A DNA stretch of 64,000 nucleotides, taken from positions 6,820,001 to 6,884,000 of the forward strand of contig JAJTUQ010000001.1 of assembly GCA_021399445.1 (NCBI GenBank). The letters run 5' to 3'. Below, piece after piece: positions 45,811 through 59,105 of the stretch (the first letter of the stretch is position 1; each line of letters starts with the position of its first letter). The position numbers and the translations under genes are program-made. A model generated the notes under the pieces. That model made no database searches and was not told where the DNA came from. It was given only the letters and a program-made list of their open reading frames with translations. The stretch comes from Xylogone sp. PMI_703. Its lineage: Eukaryota > Ascomycota > Leotiomycetes.

Positions 45811-47965
45811 AGTGGATGATTTTGAAGTTAAAAATGCTAAAACTAGAAGGAAAAAAAAAATATAAGTATTATAAGAATACAGATGAAGAGCTATTGAGGA
45901 TGGGTTGTTTATTATATATCTGTTATCCGTTCAAGAGCCCTGACCGTACTCCGGTCAGGGATTATATCACTTTCCAGACGCTTTGAACATGTTGCGGCTG
46001 TTCTGAGTCTAACGATAATCCACGGTGAACAAAACGTGAAAAGAAATTAACACATCAGAGTCGTATGCATTGTGTCAGTCCCTGTTATAGGCGATCATCA
46101 TAGCTAATTATGGATCAATTGCATCTTAGTAAGAGCTAATCTCGTCTTGTAAATTAAGCTCAGCTCGAGGTTATCGATTTGGTTTTAGGTTTACCGTAAG
46201 CCAAAGCCGTTTCATATTTACTAATCACATATAATCGAAATGATTGATCCCACGCTCAGTTGCTCACCAGAACTCTACTCTGTATTAGTCTATCCAGCCT
46301 GAAACCGCACACCAGTATAGAGACTCTACACTATGGTTAAAGTACTGTAGGGATTGTTAGTGCGAGATCTGGCTGTACGATATATTGCCCATGTCCTTGC
46401 AAACCCCGTGGAGACTCGGGTCAGGTGTTGGCCAAGGGCATCTATCGAGCGAGAATTGCTCCCGTATAAACATATACTAGTAAATAGACTATTTTTGGAG
46501 CATCCTTCCCTCAAACAAATATTCGGCGTTCCTGACAGATCAATCCGCCCCTTGTATGAGGCTCACTGACATTTAAAGTTACATTCAAACCTCTCTATAA
46601 CGATATTGAGTATGACAATATCCCATAAGAAACCTCGGTAATATCTAATATTGCCCAGTCTCACAGGGTTAATTTTAGTGGTACTCACCAAAATATACGA
46701 CACTAAACGATAACCCTGAAAATAGCGTTAAAATTGTCGGTCCCGATCGTATCGGTATAGTCAGGTTCTACTATTCAGCGATTTAGGTTAGCCTGCTTAA
46801 GACTAGGCCGTCATATCCAGGCAAGTGGAAAGCCCTGAAACTGATATTCGAATCACAAGCTCTCTATGGCTACGCTTTCTTTATCTTAAGTTACTTCTTG
46901 AGTCAGCGGTACTTCGTGAGACCGAGCTTTTACCAGTTAGAAATTGGTGCAAATATAAACATAAACAGAAAATGTGAACTATTCAGACAACCAAATGACC
47001 TTAATATAACTATTCACGTTCCTCTATTAGGTAAGTTACGGCGAGTAGAGTCCGCAGCGTGGGTAGTTGGACCCTCCCGCATTTTAACGAGCTAGCGCAG
47101 CCAGCGTAGGAATGGTGCTTCATCCACTGCAGGGGCTGTCCATGGAATTGGCTACAATCTGCCCATTGAGTCGTGAGCGGCCGGTATATCCTTAATTTTA
47201 TAATAGTTACTAATCGTCGGCTCGCTCAATTGCCCGGCATCCTTCGTCGTTTCGAAGCGACGTGGTGACAATGGACCTTCACTTAAAGGGTGTCTAGGTA
47301 GTACTGCACAATGCTCCACCTTATTTAGAAATTCCTTGGTCCATCTGTCTTCCTGTAATTGACAAAGCATAGGAGCTAAAACGCAATGACTATCGTTGGC
47401 ATGAATGCTTCGGCATCAAGGGCAAACTGCTGCTCACAATCTAGAAGGTAGAATTTCCATAGAATAGAAAAACAAGGCAAATTACGCATCCAAGGATATA
47501 TTTCACTGAAATAACTATTGATACGCCTATTGTTCTCCCTCCATCTCCATGTACGCTAGGGTGAGAGCTTATTCAAAAAAAGAGTAGAAGCACCACTCGG
47601 ATTATAGATGATCGGGTTTAGCTGATAATATTTCCTCTACAGATCCTTAATTACCCTTCTCTTCATGATCCTACCACCCATCTCTCTCATCGTTCTCGAT
47701 GTGTTCGACGGCCACAGCATCTATAGTAGACGAGCTCTTAGAGATGATATCTGGCATATTAGGTTGGGCAAGGAGTTTAGTGGCTCGATACATTGGCACT
47801 GCTTCAAATGGCTCCTAGAACCGCTCGGGCGATTCATTCTACTCCGGTGAACTGGTTAAGCTGAGGGTGAGCCCAGGGTTATTAACGCCCGAGCAAGAGT
47901 GGCATGCTTACTGACTGAATGCATTGTGCAAAACAGAAGGAATTACTTGAGAAATACCGCTTCCT
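45811..47965. other. Long spacer, possible old transposon debris
   Basis: No gene seen in 2.1 kb. The stretch ACATTCAAACCTCTCTATAA at 46581-46600 resembles terminal repeats of pogo-type DNA transposons, but no partner end or transposase was found. Frames at 46326-46569, 46898-47095 and 47665-47850 look non-coding. Confidence 0.35.
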
Positions 47966-50084
47966 TCACACTATGAATATCTCCTTGTCGGAAGCCTCTA
48001 AATCTCTACGAACCGGATCCACAGTATCAAGATGATGCCTGACCACCAGCAACCCGATCCTTTCCCGGACATATATCAATCCCTCTTGGTCGAAGTCCTG
48101 TGTGATCATTCATTCTGGAATACGGTTTGGAGATAGTTTGATGAGGACCAAGTACAAGTATTTGTTATCGGTCTTGGCCATCAAAACCAGATCAACGCTG
48201 GACCCATCCGCCACGGGTACGGGCTTCTCGCCCTCCTCGCGGGCTTTACTGAAGTGGTAGTCTGCGTAGAAGACCCCGAGAGAAGCTCCATTGATGTGTA
48301 TTTCATAGTTCATCTGTGTTTCCCCCTTGGCTTTAGGGTCTTCGTCCGGGGTTTGGACGAATTGCACCGTTCCGCCTGAGAAGAGGGTGCTCTTGATCTT
48401 AATCCACGTTGGCATCATGACTTGGCCGAATGGATTTTCTAACAAACACCTGCAGTTAGAATCTACAACATCCGGATAGAGATCGATTATCGCGTACACG
48501 CTGGCCTGGGTATACGTCACGGCGCTCGTAGTCGAGACCCACGACCAGGAAGGGCCTCGCCACTCGTCGGGACGTCGACCTTTATCGGTTTCTGCTGCCC
48601 ACAGCATATCAAGGAAGATGGTATAGTCCCACAAGCCCGCGATGTGCTTCTGGCCTTCGCGATGCTCCGACATTTGCCTCGCCAGTCCGGAGAGTGCAGG
48701 CAGTGCATCCTTCTGGAAGGTCATCTTCAGCCCAGAGTACTCTTGCACGAGTTGGTGCCAGGGGTCTGCCATGGTTCTGATGCTGCTCTTGGTGAGGGTG
48801 TCGGCATGGGCAACCTTGGGGCTCTCGAAAGATGGCAAAATGTACTTCATGAAGGATTCAACTCCCTCCCCGCACTCGCAGACACTGTGGTGCGCGTACT
48901 CCCATGAGAGCTCGTTGTTGTGAAAGTGCAACACGCGTGGCGAGAGCAGCCTCTCCTGGTATACCCAGGGCACGGTCGAGAAGAGGGAATTCTTCGGCCT
49001 GTTCTGGAGCCAGGATTAGACTTGCGCAGTGTGGAATGGACTGCCGAAAGAGCAGCGTGAGCGTTTCGTCGTCCAAGCCAGGCACGGTAACCTCATGCGT
49101 CTAGAACTGGGATCTTGTCTTGGAGAAACAGCCGCCTTCATGGTTGGGCGACCTGGTTGCCGCGATGGTCAGGTAGGCCAAGCTGTACGTATTGGCCATT
49201 TTGGACGATTCCATCCTCCAGTCTTCGTCGTCGTCCTGGATAATGCACAGTGAATCAATCCATAGATAGCGCAGACCAAGCCGACGGACGACGGTAATAG
49301 CATCCTGGAAGGTCGGGCAGAGTGCATCCTATGGTATTCGGTTCTTCCTCTCCTGCAACGTCTCTTTCGTTGTCTTGATGCTCTTCGTCTTCCCCCAACA
49401 GGCGAGATTCTCGAGTTCGACCAGTCTCACATCCTGGCTTTCGTCAGGCTTGGTATCTATCAAACGACTCGGAGCAGGATGTTGTTCTCCACCGCTACAC
49501 TTATCATGTTTTTCTACACAGTTTTGTAGCCATTCCCTAGCACGGCTGATTGCACCGATCGAGGACGTGTCACCGCTGAACGTGCTCCTAATCGGAACCA
49601 CTTTATCCTTCCACACGTCGTCATCCCCAGTCCGAAACATAGAGATACCGTATCGATTGGGAGGCCCGCTCCCTTGCGCCCGCGGGAATACCTTGGCCAA
49701 TCGATCCTGGAGGGCCAGTTCGTCCGTGAGCTCGACTTCAGGGACACAAGCTCTGATCCCCTTACTAAGTAGACGGCAGTACTTGCAGCCTTGCTCGGCG
49801 CCCGCGTCTAGCTCGGAGATTGACCTCTGACGCCAAATTGCTTCTGTTGGGCGACCGCCTGCGAAATCTTCACAGACAGTGCAATCCACGGGGCTATACT
49901 CTCGTCGTTCTTCAGACTTAGGAAGGAGCATCCAGGCGTCCATTGGAGCAACCATGTATGTTGCGTCTTCGTCGCTCCACGTTCGCACGAGATACGGGGC
50001 CTCTGGCATGGAAGAGGCTTCATGAGTGGTCTCATGTACGGATGTACTTGACGTGCTGTCTTGATTTTCGGGTGGGTTGGCCAT
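47966..50084 (-). pseudogene. Broken HET-domain (heterokaryon incompatibility) gene
   Basis: The product would be a HET-domain protein triggering cell death on non-self recognition. The N-terminal part is intact (CTVCEDFAGG, REWLQNCVEKHDKC, PSRLIDTKPDESQDVRLVE, KTTKETLQERK). The HET core continues FQDAITVVRRLGLRYLWIDS, LCIIQDDDEDWRMESSKMAN and TYSLAYLTIAATRS, then PWVYQERLLSPRVLHF. The reading frame is broken at least three times. TAG at 49329-49331 stands where the family has Trp (IP-W). A second TAG lies at 49101-49103. A frame change occurs in a run of three C near 48966, between LLDRA and WVYQERLL. A further frame change near 48113 separates the last open part from a matching tail (DFDQEGLIYVRERIG). 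Both nonsense codons fit C:G to T:A change. It is a clear pseudogene. Confidence 0.88.
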
Positions 50085-50152
50085 TTGCTTCTTGCGCGAT
50101 GAGCAGGATACGAAGTGCTGAGAACAGAACCTCAGAGATAGGGGTTTAATTT

Positions 50153-50196
50153 TAAAATAAAAATATAAAATAAAATAAAATAAAATAAAAAAAGGA
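50153..50196. repeat. A/T-rich microsatellite, (TAAAA)n
   Basis: Several consecutive AAAAT units lie about 70 bases upstream of the HET pseudogene start. Confidence 0.85.
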
Positions 50197-51962
50197 AGCG
50201 TCAGTTTTGTTAATGTGATGTTAGACTTAAGTCAGAACTGCAGCATGTATTGTGTCGCGATCCATGAGCTGGGTGACTATCTAATAGCTAAGGTACTTTT
50301 CGATAGGAAGGGGGCGGTGCCTCGGTGAAGATAATGTTCGGGGAAGTGGGCCAGCAGAGCCTCAAAACCCCGCCAGGGAACCCAACCTCCAGTTTGCATG
50401 CCTACACGAGCTCTACTTGGTGTAGCTGGATTTATGCACATTAAGATGAAAGTCTGGACGGTTAAGAAATTAAGCGCCCGTTTGAAATATGTTAATAAAG
50501 AGAAATACTCAAGCATATATTCTCAATACCACTCCACTCTATGTGCATGCATCAGGAGGCTCGCGGAGCTAACCATGAATTGCTTCTCTAGGCCACAACA
50601 GGATAAGCAGATAGAAACCGCAAATATGTTCCCTATTTACACAAAAATCACCGAATTCTTCGACGTCAGGCTGTAAACTTTGCCGCGTTCTTTCATTAGA
50701 GAAAAAGTTATTTGGATCAAAAGAGAAGCCGACATTGGTCGTCGTTTGGCTGCCTTTACCTTTAGAGGCGATGCTGCATCTCCACGGTATCATGCATGAC
50801 TATGTATGGATGTAGGTCCTTGGGCAACGCTGCATTTGGCCTTGCGGTATGGGGTGTACAATGATTCCGCAGCAGCGTCACTTAGCACACGAAGTGTTTG
50901 ATATCAACCACCTAACCCATATGCAAAGACAATTTATCCATATTCAGGTGAGAGGGGGGTTCTTGTTTTCTGCCTACCAGCCCTACTACTGCCAAGAGAA
51001 GCCCGGCATTTCTAGCCTATGAGATTCTATTTTCCGATTAGCCATGGATGGTCTCGCGAGCATGCGTCTTTTCCACTTTGAGCCGCCTCCGTTGACTCCT
51101 CGACCTCTTCTCAAGGCAACAGGCCGAGGTCTGTCAACATCCAGCTGGCACTCTGCAAGCGCCATCACCACACGTGTATGGCTGCTGTCCGATGTTAATA
51201 TGAGCAGCATGTTGACCGGACTTTGCTCACGGACATAAGCGTTTCTCCATGTTACGCGCGAGATTATAATCAAGTTGCTCGTCTGCTCTGGTCCGGCAGA
51301 TCTCTAAGCGCTCCGTCAAGTCTCCAGCTCGACATACCCAGCTATCTACCGCAAGTTCTGAGCAACTAAGCGCGGTTAAAAAGAAAGCTCCGGCATATGC
51401 CTACTCTGAAATCAACGGTTTTGTCTAGCCATTGTGAATGATAATACTTCTAGGGAGTAACTGGGAAGGTGCCCTTGGTTGCGCCCGTATATAAATTGAG
51501 GAGGCAGGTTCCTATTAATGGGCCAAAATCCAGAAATGATTCGGTAGCATACTAATGAATGTTACCTAATAACAAAGCTATTGGTTTCCCCCATTTCCAG
51601 CCTTGATCAGAGGACTCATTTCTTGCCAATGGGGATACAAAAGTGTTACCTTCTTAAAACCTTTCATCCCAAACCCTGGTTTCGGCTCTCCAAAGCTAAT
51701 TATCGAAGCGGCATAGTGATCAGCAGGAATTCTTTACTAACGTTAATATTGTACTGCGGGGTCAAGACACACATGCATTCCAGGAAGCTAGAGTGGGGCA
51801 AAGGGCAAAGGGCAACCGGGATATATGATGGAATAGAAGTCTTATCCCACTTGTGACGATCGAGGGAAGAATAAAAACCCTAGCATTCCCACATAAAGAA
51901 GGAGCTTAGCTCAATAGAGAGTGATTTTTTATATAGAAAATTTCTAAGACCTGATAACAAAT
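50197..51962. other. Long spacer
   Basis: No gene seen. Frames at 50398-50676 and 50986-51273 lack family features. The 3' end is the promoter of the dehydratase gene. Confidence 0.4.
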
Positions 51963-53293
51963 ATGGCCCTGGTTACAAATGCGGATGTCGAAGAGTCAAA
52001 ATTCGCTCAAAAGAAGGCTACTGGAAAGAATGCAGTAAGTATAAGCGTCTTATCGTTCACATTAAATGTAGACACACACAACATCATACATCTAACCATC
52101 ACTATCTTCCTTAGGGAAATCCAAACGTTCGTCTTATAAAATCTGTGGTTCCCCTCCACGTTGGACAATTCATGTTTGCGAGGGTCGAAACAGATGATGG
52201 AATAGTGGGCTGGGGAGAGGCAGGAATCTGGGGGCATATCCAAACAGCAAGCACTGCAATCGAGCGATTTGCCGAGTATCTTGTCGGAAAGCCGGCTTTT
52301 AGCATTGAACATCACTGGAATGTAATGCATCGGTTTAGTTATTTCCAAGGTCTCGCCATTAATGCCGCGATATCTGCCATTGATATTGCTTTGTGGGATA
52401 TCAAGGGCAAAGCTCTTAATGTCCCAATTTATGAACTGCTCGGTGGAGCATGTAGAACAAAAGCAAGAGTATATGGACATATTTATGAGAAAACCATCGA
52501 TGGAGTCTTAGCTGAGTGCAGACGAAAGATGGACTTGGGCTTTAACGCCTTTGGTCATATTAATCCGTTCCTTGATGAAGGAAACGACCAAGTTTATTTC
52601 AAAACGCATATCAAGAAGATGGAAGATGCAATTAGCAATGTAAAAAGGATGCGAGAAGTCGTTGGAGATAAAGTGGACCTCTTGATTGAACTCCACCGAC
52701 GATTAACACCGGCGGAAGCAATTACCTTCTCTAATGGCATTAAAGATACATGCCCAATGTTTGTCGAAGACCCGATCAGACCTGAGAACGCAGATGCCAT
52801 GGCTCGTGTAGCAGACAGAATCGCAGTTCCAATTGCCACTGGAGAGAGATTTTGCACAATCTACGAGTTCCAGGCTCTTCTTGCACGTAACGCCGTTGAA
52901 TATGCTCGTATTGACGTCGCGGTGTGTGGGGGAATCACTGGTGCCAAAAAGGTAGCTGCCATGGCTGAGGCTCACCACGTTCAAGTGGTACCTCACAATC
53001 CACTCTCCCCGATAGGTCTTGCTGCATGTTTACAGGTTGCCGCTGCGATTCCCAACTTTGCGATTCAAGAGTATGCCACTGGCTTTGAATCTGGCGTGTT
53101 TACATCGACCACAACACACTTGGGGTCAGATATCGTGGATAAGGTGCCTGTACCAAAGGATGGCTTTGTAGATATCCCTAATGGCCCTGGATTAGGAATG
53201 AATGTCCTAGAAAATGCACAGGAAATCCGGCCTCCATTAGTCCAACCGATCAGTATGAGACCGCATCTTGATGGGTTTGTTGTCGATCAGTAG
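51963..53293 (+). CDS. Mandelate racemase/muconate lactonizing-type dehydratase
   Basis: Enolase-superfamily enzyme, most like sugar-acid (galactonate/gluconate type) dehydratases that remove water from an aldonic acid. N-terminal capping part: VETDDGIVGWGEAG and AISAIDIALWDIKGKALNVP. Barrel: LLIELHRRLTPAEA gives the first metal Glu and a catalytic His, MFVEDPIRPENAD the second Glu, IATGERFCTIYE the third, and VVPHNPLSPIGLA a His. One 79-nt intron (52036-52114) follows the first exon MALVTNADVEES. The length, 417 residues, is normal. Relatives have Asp rather than Glu in the first metal position (DFHGR), so the substrate may differ. Confidence 0.88.
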
Positions 53294-54204
53294 TTACACA
53301 GCTTAGAGCGACATAACGTGCTTCTTAGTTTGTAAATACCTTTCATATCTTGAACTAATTGTTTTGGCAACGAACTGGTGCAGTTCAGTCTACCACCATG
53401 ATATGCTGGCTTGCGATTTTCCAAGGATCAAATGACAATTTTCAGACCATTATCTCTTAACTGTAGTCATCTGAGTTTTATATGATTTTAAAGTGAGATC
53501 GCTAATACCATGACGTTAAGCGGTTAATATTACCAATAGTAATCACAACGATATACTCCACTAGAAATAATCACTAGTACAACTAATTTCCATACTGTTT
53601 ATTAATACTAGGTTTAGAAAGTCTAATTGGTTAAAATATTAAAGCTAAGTTAAGCATTGAGGGATTTGCATGTTGACTAATCGGGTTAAACACCTTCTCT
53701 TGTCCATTTCACGTAATAGGCTTACGTGGATTACTCTAATTAAATTCTGACATTTTATCTTTATTACGTGAGGTAAATCATTTTAATTAGATTCAAAGAT
53801 ACCTGAATGAAATGAAAGGCCATAGTTAAACAACCTAAATGGTAGGCCTTCAAGTGAAGCAAGACGGATACCGGGACAAAGAGCTGACACTATCATATAC
53901 TGCTATTCCTCCCCCTGTTTCCGTCCCTGTTTAGTCCTTTTAAGCATAGATATTTCTTTGCGGGAGGAGGCGGGGGTGGAGTACGGATTACCGTTATAGT
54001 CTTAGCGTGGAGTAAATATATTCAGGGTTGTGGTTATCAGACGAAGATATAAGAAGTGGCTTCCCGTAAGCAGCAGACGGAAATTATACGTTAACAAAAA
54101 TAGAAATTGTATAACCACGCTCGTGAATATTAAGTGAGTCTGTGATTCTGTGCCATGCTGTCGGCGCCAAATCCAAAGCTAATACATGGTATAGCCGTGA
54201 ACAG
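53294..54204. other. AT-rich spacer
   Basis: Spacer between the dehydratase and the ATP-grasp-like gene, both on the plus strand. No coding signal. Confidence 0.45.
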
Positions 54205-55773
54205 ATGACGGTCCCAATACCGGCTCTCCAGCAGATCTCTCTCTCGCTGAGCGTGGCAAAAGATGCCATTGCTCCTGCAACAGCGACTAGTTATAAGCGA
54301 CGAGACCGTGACTTGAAAGTAGTACGGCAGCATACTGATCCATACCATTTTGGAGATGCATATCCCTTCCGTTTAAATGAGAGACATTCAGCATTCACTA
54401 TTTGCATGACCTCTAGCTTTAAAGACCAAGTCGAAGACCTTCACAAACTGCTTGATCGAGCGTTGATCGACATAGTGGAGCGTTGGTTCCAAGATACACA
54501 AGCGGCATTCCCATCTCGTATGCCACTAGAACCTCATGAGGAGGATCTGCTCCGTTGGATCGACGGACCTGGGTCAAAGATGGTGCCCAACTTCGCGACG
54601 AGATATGGCATGTGGAGGACGGATTATCTAATCGAGAGAGACGCCGAGGGAGTAGAGAGCCCTCGAATCTGTGAGATCAATGCAAGAATACCGTTCAACG
54701 GGTTTTGGATGAGCGGCCTACATGAAGAGGCGATGAAACTTTTGGGAGCGGGGACTAAAGGCTTTGACATCCCGAATAACTTCGAGGTAAGAAGACATTA
54801 ATAAATTGGAGAGCACATTTTCTGAATTAAACAACTTTAGACTACCAAAGAGGCTATTATCAATTGCTTTGATAGGACAAAACCTCTTCACCATATTCGC
54901 TCTAAGTGGACTGGTGTCGACTCTCGTTTCTTGGAGATCGAGTACCATAAACGCACAGGTCAGAAGATGGTGCATGTTCAGCCATCTGAGCTACGGTTAA
55001 AAAGTGATTCTACATCTCCGACAGGATATACCCTTTGGTATACATACGAGCAACGGTCTGGGGAGACTGAAACCTCAGAGTGGATCGAGCAACGAGTCGA
55101 CCAGTGCAGCTTGGAACTTTTTCAGGAAGAGATCGCACAGATTGACCCACTCGTGCTGCGCCAACTAGCAACATGCTGCGTCAATGATTTCCGAAATATT
55201 TTGCTCTTTCACGACAAGAGGATTTTGGGGATTGTGTTAGAAGAGCTGCCCAGCATGGTCCAGCGGCATCGACTTAGCGCCGAAGAAGCTGCACGGTTGA
55301 AAGCTGGAATCCCTACTACTTTGCTTCCCGGGACTGAGCATATGAGAACACTACTGGAGCAGTCCCGGAGCGATGCTCAGCTAAAAGATAGCTATATCGT
55401 GAAGCCAATTCGCGATGCTGCATGCCAAGGAATCCAACTCGGTAAGCAATTGTCACAAACAGAATGGCTAGATAACCTGGAGCGGCTGTCCCAGAAGCAT
55501 CTGCTTCCTCATGAAGACACATATATTATTCAAAACGTGGTCAAGCATGTGTGGTACGATATTGTGCGACATGATGTGGAGCAGGTTCCTGGAGGGGAGC
55601 AGTTTCACCTCATCGGTTCTAGCCACATGATAAACTCAAGTTTGTACGTCAATGGTCCTTGGAGAGTCGGACTAGATGTCAATGTCGGACTATTGAAAAA
55701 CGGGATTGTCCTAAGTACGGTGTTGAGGCCTGATTTTCCTTTGTTGGAGAGGATGGAGGAGGAAGAGAATTAA
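54205..55773 (+). CDS. ATP-grasp-like protein, substrate unknown
   Basis: About 505 residues from two exons, joined over a canonical 54-nt intron (54787-54840) after FDIPNNFE. I chose the ATG at 54205 because the open frame before it has no other ATG. The C-terminal half contains DSYIVKPIRDAACQGIQLGK, which resembles the nucleotide-binding Lys and Gly-rich loop of ATP-grasp ligases. YIIQNVVKHVWYDIV and WRVGLDVNVGLLKNG follow. The N-terminal half has PRICEINARIPFNGFWMSG, similar to glutathionylspermidine-synthase-like folds (C-N ligation). ATP-grasp enzymes join carboxylates to amines, so it may build an amide bond in a small molecule. The domain call is tentative. It converges on the NACHT-ankyrin gene with 75 bases between the stops. 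Confidence 0.55.
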
Positions 55774-55847
55774 GGATAGACAGAATGAAATAGGACGACA
55801 CAAGAAATGCCGTATTCTATTCCCACCATCAGTCCACGCCCAAAAGT

Positions 55848-58800
55848 TTATTCGTAGTCGTAATCATCCACCCGGGCTGAGAACTTGCAACTGCCAGCGA
55901 CATTTCTCCTTTGTCTTGAGCCTTCTCTCGACCTGTGAGCCCCTTCAGCTCCGTTTTCGAATGGATCTAGGGCGTTGCCTCTTTCGAAAGCCGGTACAGT
56001 TGTTGCGTTCTTATTAGCTTTCAGGGATCTCCTTAGCTGTCTTCTTTCTTCCCAGCTGAGCTTCTCTGCGTCTGTACGGTTCTCATTCAAGCAGCTTATG
56101 ACGTTCTTATGCTCTCCCTTCATGGCCAACTGCAGCGGCGTCTCTCCGTTGCTATCCGCAACATCGATCTCGGCCCCACGGTGCAGCAACATGCGCGTGA
56201 TTGTCTCATTTCCCCGTGATGCAGCATAATGTAATGCTGTGCGCTCTTCATGATCTCTCGCGGCCACTAACGCCTCTGCCTTCCACATCAATAACCCCGC
56301 GGTACTGACATGTCCCTCGCTGACAGCCCAATGCAATGCAGTGCGGTTACCTGCATCACACCAGAGTACGTTTCCCCCTTTCTCCATCAGCAATACCAGG
56401 GCTGAGTCGCACCCTCGAGATGCCGCCATTAGCAGCGGCGTCATCTGCGTGCCAGACCGCGAGGTAGGCGTCACGTCAACATCAGCTCCGTACTCCAGCA
56501 GCAACCACAACATTGCTACATACCCCCGTTCGGCCGCATGGAACAAGGGAGTTTTCCCCTTCTTATCGGGAATATTGATATTGGCGTCACCCTCAAGCAG
56601 CAGTGATGCCACGCGGCGGTGGTTGTACTCGGCTGCCCAGCAAAGAGGCGTCTTACCCTCTGCGTCTGCCACATCTAGATTCACACCCTTCTTGATCAGC
56701 AGGCGGACGAACTGATCGCGGCCTTCTTGGGCTGCCCAACGCAGCAAGCTCCAGCTCTGTATGGAGGTAGGTGAGGAGGGAGAAACTGGGATCTCGAGCT
56801 CTAGGGAAGCACCATAGTTGATAAGCTGCCTGGCGATGTCCAGGTGGCCGCGTTCGGCAGCCCACCGGAGAGCAGTGAAGCCCCCTTTGTCCGGGGCATT
56901 GACTTCGGCACCTTTGGCCAGAAGCTGGTCCACAATCTCGGATTGTCCATGAGCAGCCGCGAGACGAAGCGGGGTCCAATCATACGAATCTGTGAGGCTG
57001 AGATCTAGCCGTTTACTGAGCGCTGAGTGAGAAGGGGGTGCGGAGAGCAAGATGCCCACAGAGGTTGTATCTCCGTTGCGGATAGCAACATGCAGGGCAG
57101 TTCGGTTGTTGGAGTCCCTTGCGTTGAGATCGAGATCTGCCATGTCTTCGACGAGGAATTTTAGAAAGGCCCACTGTTTGTGAATCGTGGCCCAATGTAG
57201 GACGGTTTCCTTGTGATTGGTCGTGCAGGCGTTGACCTGGAGCTCCTTGTGGAACCCCTTGGCCTTCTTCACAAGGGGGTGCAACCCGAAGTAGGCGGCG
57301 ATGTGTAGTCCGGAGATGCCCTTCTCGCTGCGAAACTTGAAGTCAGCCATGATTTGTGTTGCAGTGGTCAGTTTGTTTATGTCTGAAAGGAACTTCCAGG
57401 CAAGCTTGTATACGTCCCCCCCTACTCCCCATAAAAGGTGTTTCCCCCAGTAGTCAGACGCGTATCGTAGGAGAGGATATTGATGGCATCGATCCTCTAG
57501 TACCTTGCAAGTAGGTGATGCTTCTCGGGACTTCAGAACAGGTGTAAAAAAAAGGGCAACTAGACACGTTTCTGTTATTACGGACTGAGCATCCCTGAAA
57601 ATCTCTTCTCTGTGTTCGTATAGGTACTTCTGTGCCGTAGGGTGCTGCAGGCGAGCTGTATTGGTTTCCTCATCCACAACGACAAGGCCAGCACAAGCTT
57701 GTTGCAATTCAGGTTTGAAGCTAGGTAATCGATCTACCCCGGGCAAGGGATACTTCCCAGACTGTATCTCACTCAGACGGTTATATATGACAACTGCGTG
57801 TTCTAGTTCGTCGATGGACAGCCTGCGTTGAGAAAAGACAAGCCAGGTCAGGACACTGATACCTAGCATGGACCACTTATAGTGTTTCTGTCCATTGATC
57901 CGCTGAACTGCGCTCTCGTAGAACTCATCTGGAGTTTCGGAAAGTCGTTCTAGCCCGAGGTTTGTGGAACTGGAGTTGAGGGATTGTAAGAGGAGCTGTG
58001 CGAGGAGGAAGCTAGGGTTTCCATTAGATGACTCGGAACACCTTTCAGAGATTGGGCATTAATCCTCACATACCTCTCCTGAGAATGTGACATAATTTTG
58101 TCGATAATCTTCTTTTTAACGGCTCCTTGTTGTGCTGCATCTTTCTCGATGTACTGTCGGAGCTGTGGATCATCGTCTAGGAACTTTTCGATATAGCTCT
58201 TCATATCATCCTTTGGTTTGATCTTTACAGTTTCATCTGGATGGATCAATCCCTTGTATGTTTCATTGAAGGTCGAGGTGAAGAGTATGCTCACGTTATT
58301 AGGCAGCTCTCCCCAAGTATTGATGAATTCCCCCATGGCACGGCCCTCGCACTGATCCAGGGCGTCGACAACTAGGAAGACTTTTGTGGACGGTATCAAC
58401 GTCAATTGAGCTTGCAACATCTCTAGGTAAGTGTTCGTTGTTGGCTTGATTTGCGTTGTTTGGAAGTCTTTATACACTTTCATTGTTTTGTCTGAGACAC
58501 CCCGTCTATATCGAAGAAGTTGTATCAACAATGAGGACAGCAGGTTGAAGACAGTGTGTTCCTCTTGTTTTCGATAATCAAAGTACGCATAGATGCAAGC
58601 GATATCTTTATCCGAGTGATACCGGAGATGCTCGATGACGACTGCCCTGTGGGACTAAGTGTCAACATGTAACTGAAGTATCGATGGCACCAAGTCTTAC
58701 ATTAGAACCGTTTTGCCGGTGCCCACTTCAACAACATTAGAAACCCACACCCCCAAGGATAGGAATTCTTACCATCACCATAACACCACAGCCTCTTCTT

Positions 58801-58992
58801 AGCTCCGCTTCTCCAGGCTATGAACTCAGAAGATTCTATCAGCCACTTGCCCGCTTTAGGCGTCTTCGCGGCAATCTGGATCATTTCATGCTGGATATCT
58901 TGAAATGGTAAAGGTCTTGCAAGGCTTTCCAGCCACGCTATAATTTCATCTATGGGTTGCTCTATCACAAACAAGGTGAGCCGCAGTTTCAC
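55848..58992 (-). CDS. NACHT-ankyrin NLR-type protein
   Basis: STAND ATPase of the fungal NLR class, proposed to sense non-self and trigger cell death. The start of the NACHT is AWLESLARPLPFQDIQ ... GKWLIESSEFIAWRS. After an intron comes the P-loop CYGDVGTGKTVL. FLVVDALDQCEG is the Walker B region and SILFTSTFNETYKG the following sensor segment. The winged-helix part contains ISVLTWLVFSQRRLSIDELE and LQHPTAQKYLYEH. From about 57300 down, roughly a dozen ankyrin repeats follow (for example RTALHYAASRGNETITRML, TPLFHAAERGYVAMLWLLLE). A basic disordered tail ends DDYDYE. Three or more introns lie in the first 1.1 kb. The N-terminal exon is not resolved. It may splice to the SesA-like exon upstream, although the frames I tried do not join. 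Confidence 0.86.
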
Positions 58993-59105
58993 CGCAGGTG
59001 CTACCGATGTACAACTGACCTACCAGTTTCGTGTAATAATTATTATATTGTGATCCTAGGGGAAATGATAAAAAATTAGAATATATATATATACACTATG
59101 GTCCT

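Noticed and set aside
46581..46612. Terminal inverted repeat of a pogo-like transposon
   Set aside because: The sequence looks like such an end, but no matching inverted copy and no transposase were found nearby.
59045..59105. Direct fusion of the SesA-like exon to the NACHT exon
   Set aside because: All GT-AG combinations I tried between the two put the NACHT part out of frame or met a stop. Left as two genes pending RNA data.
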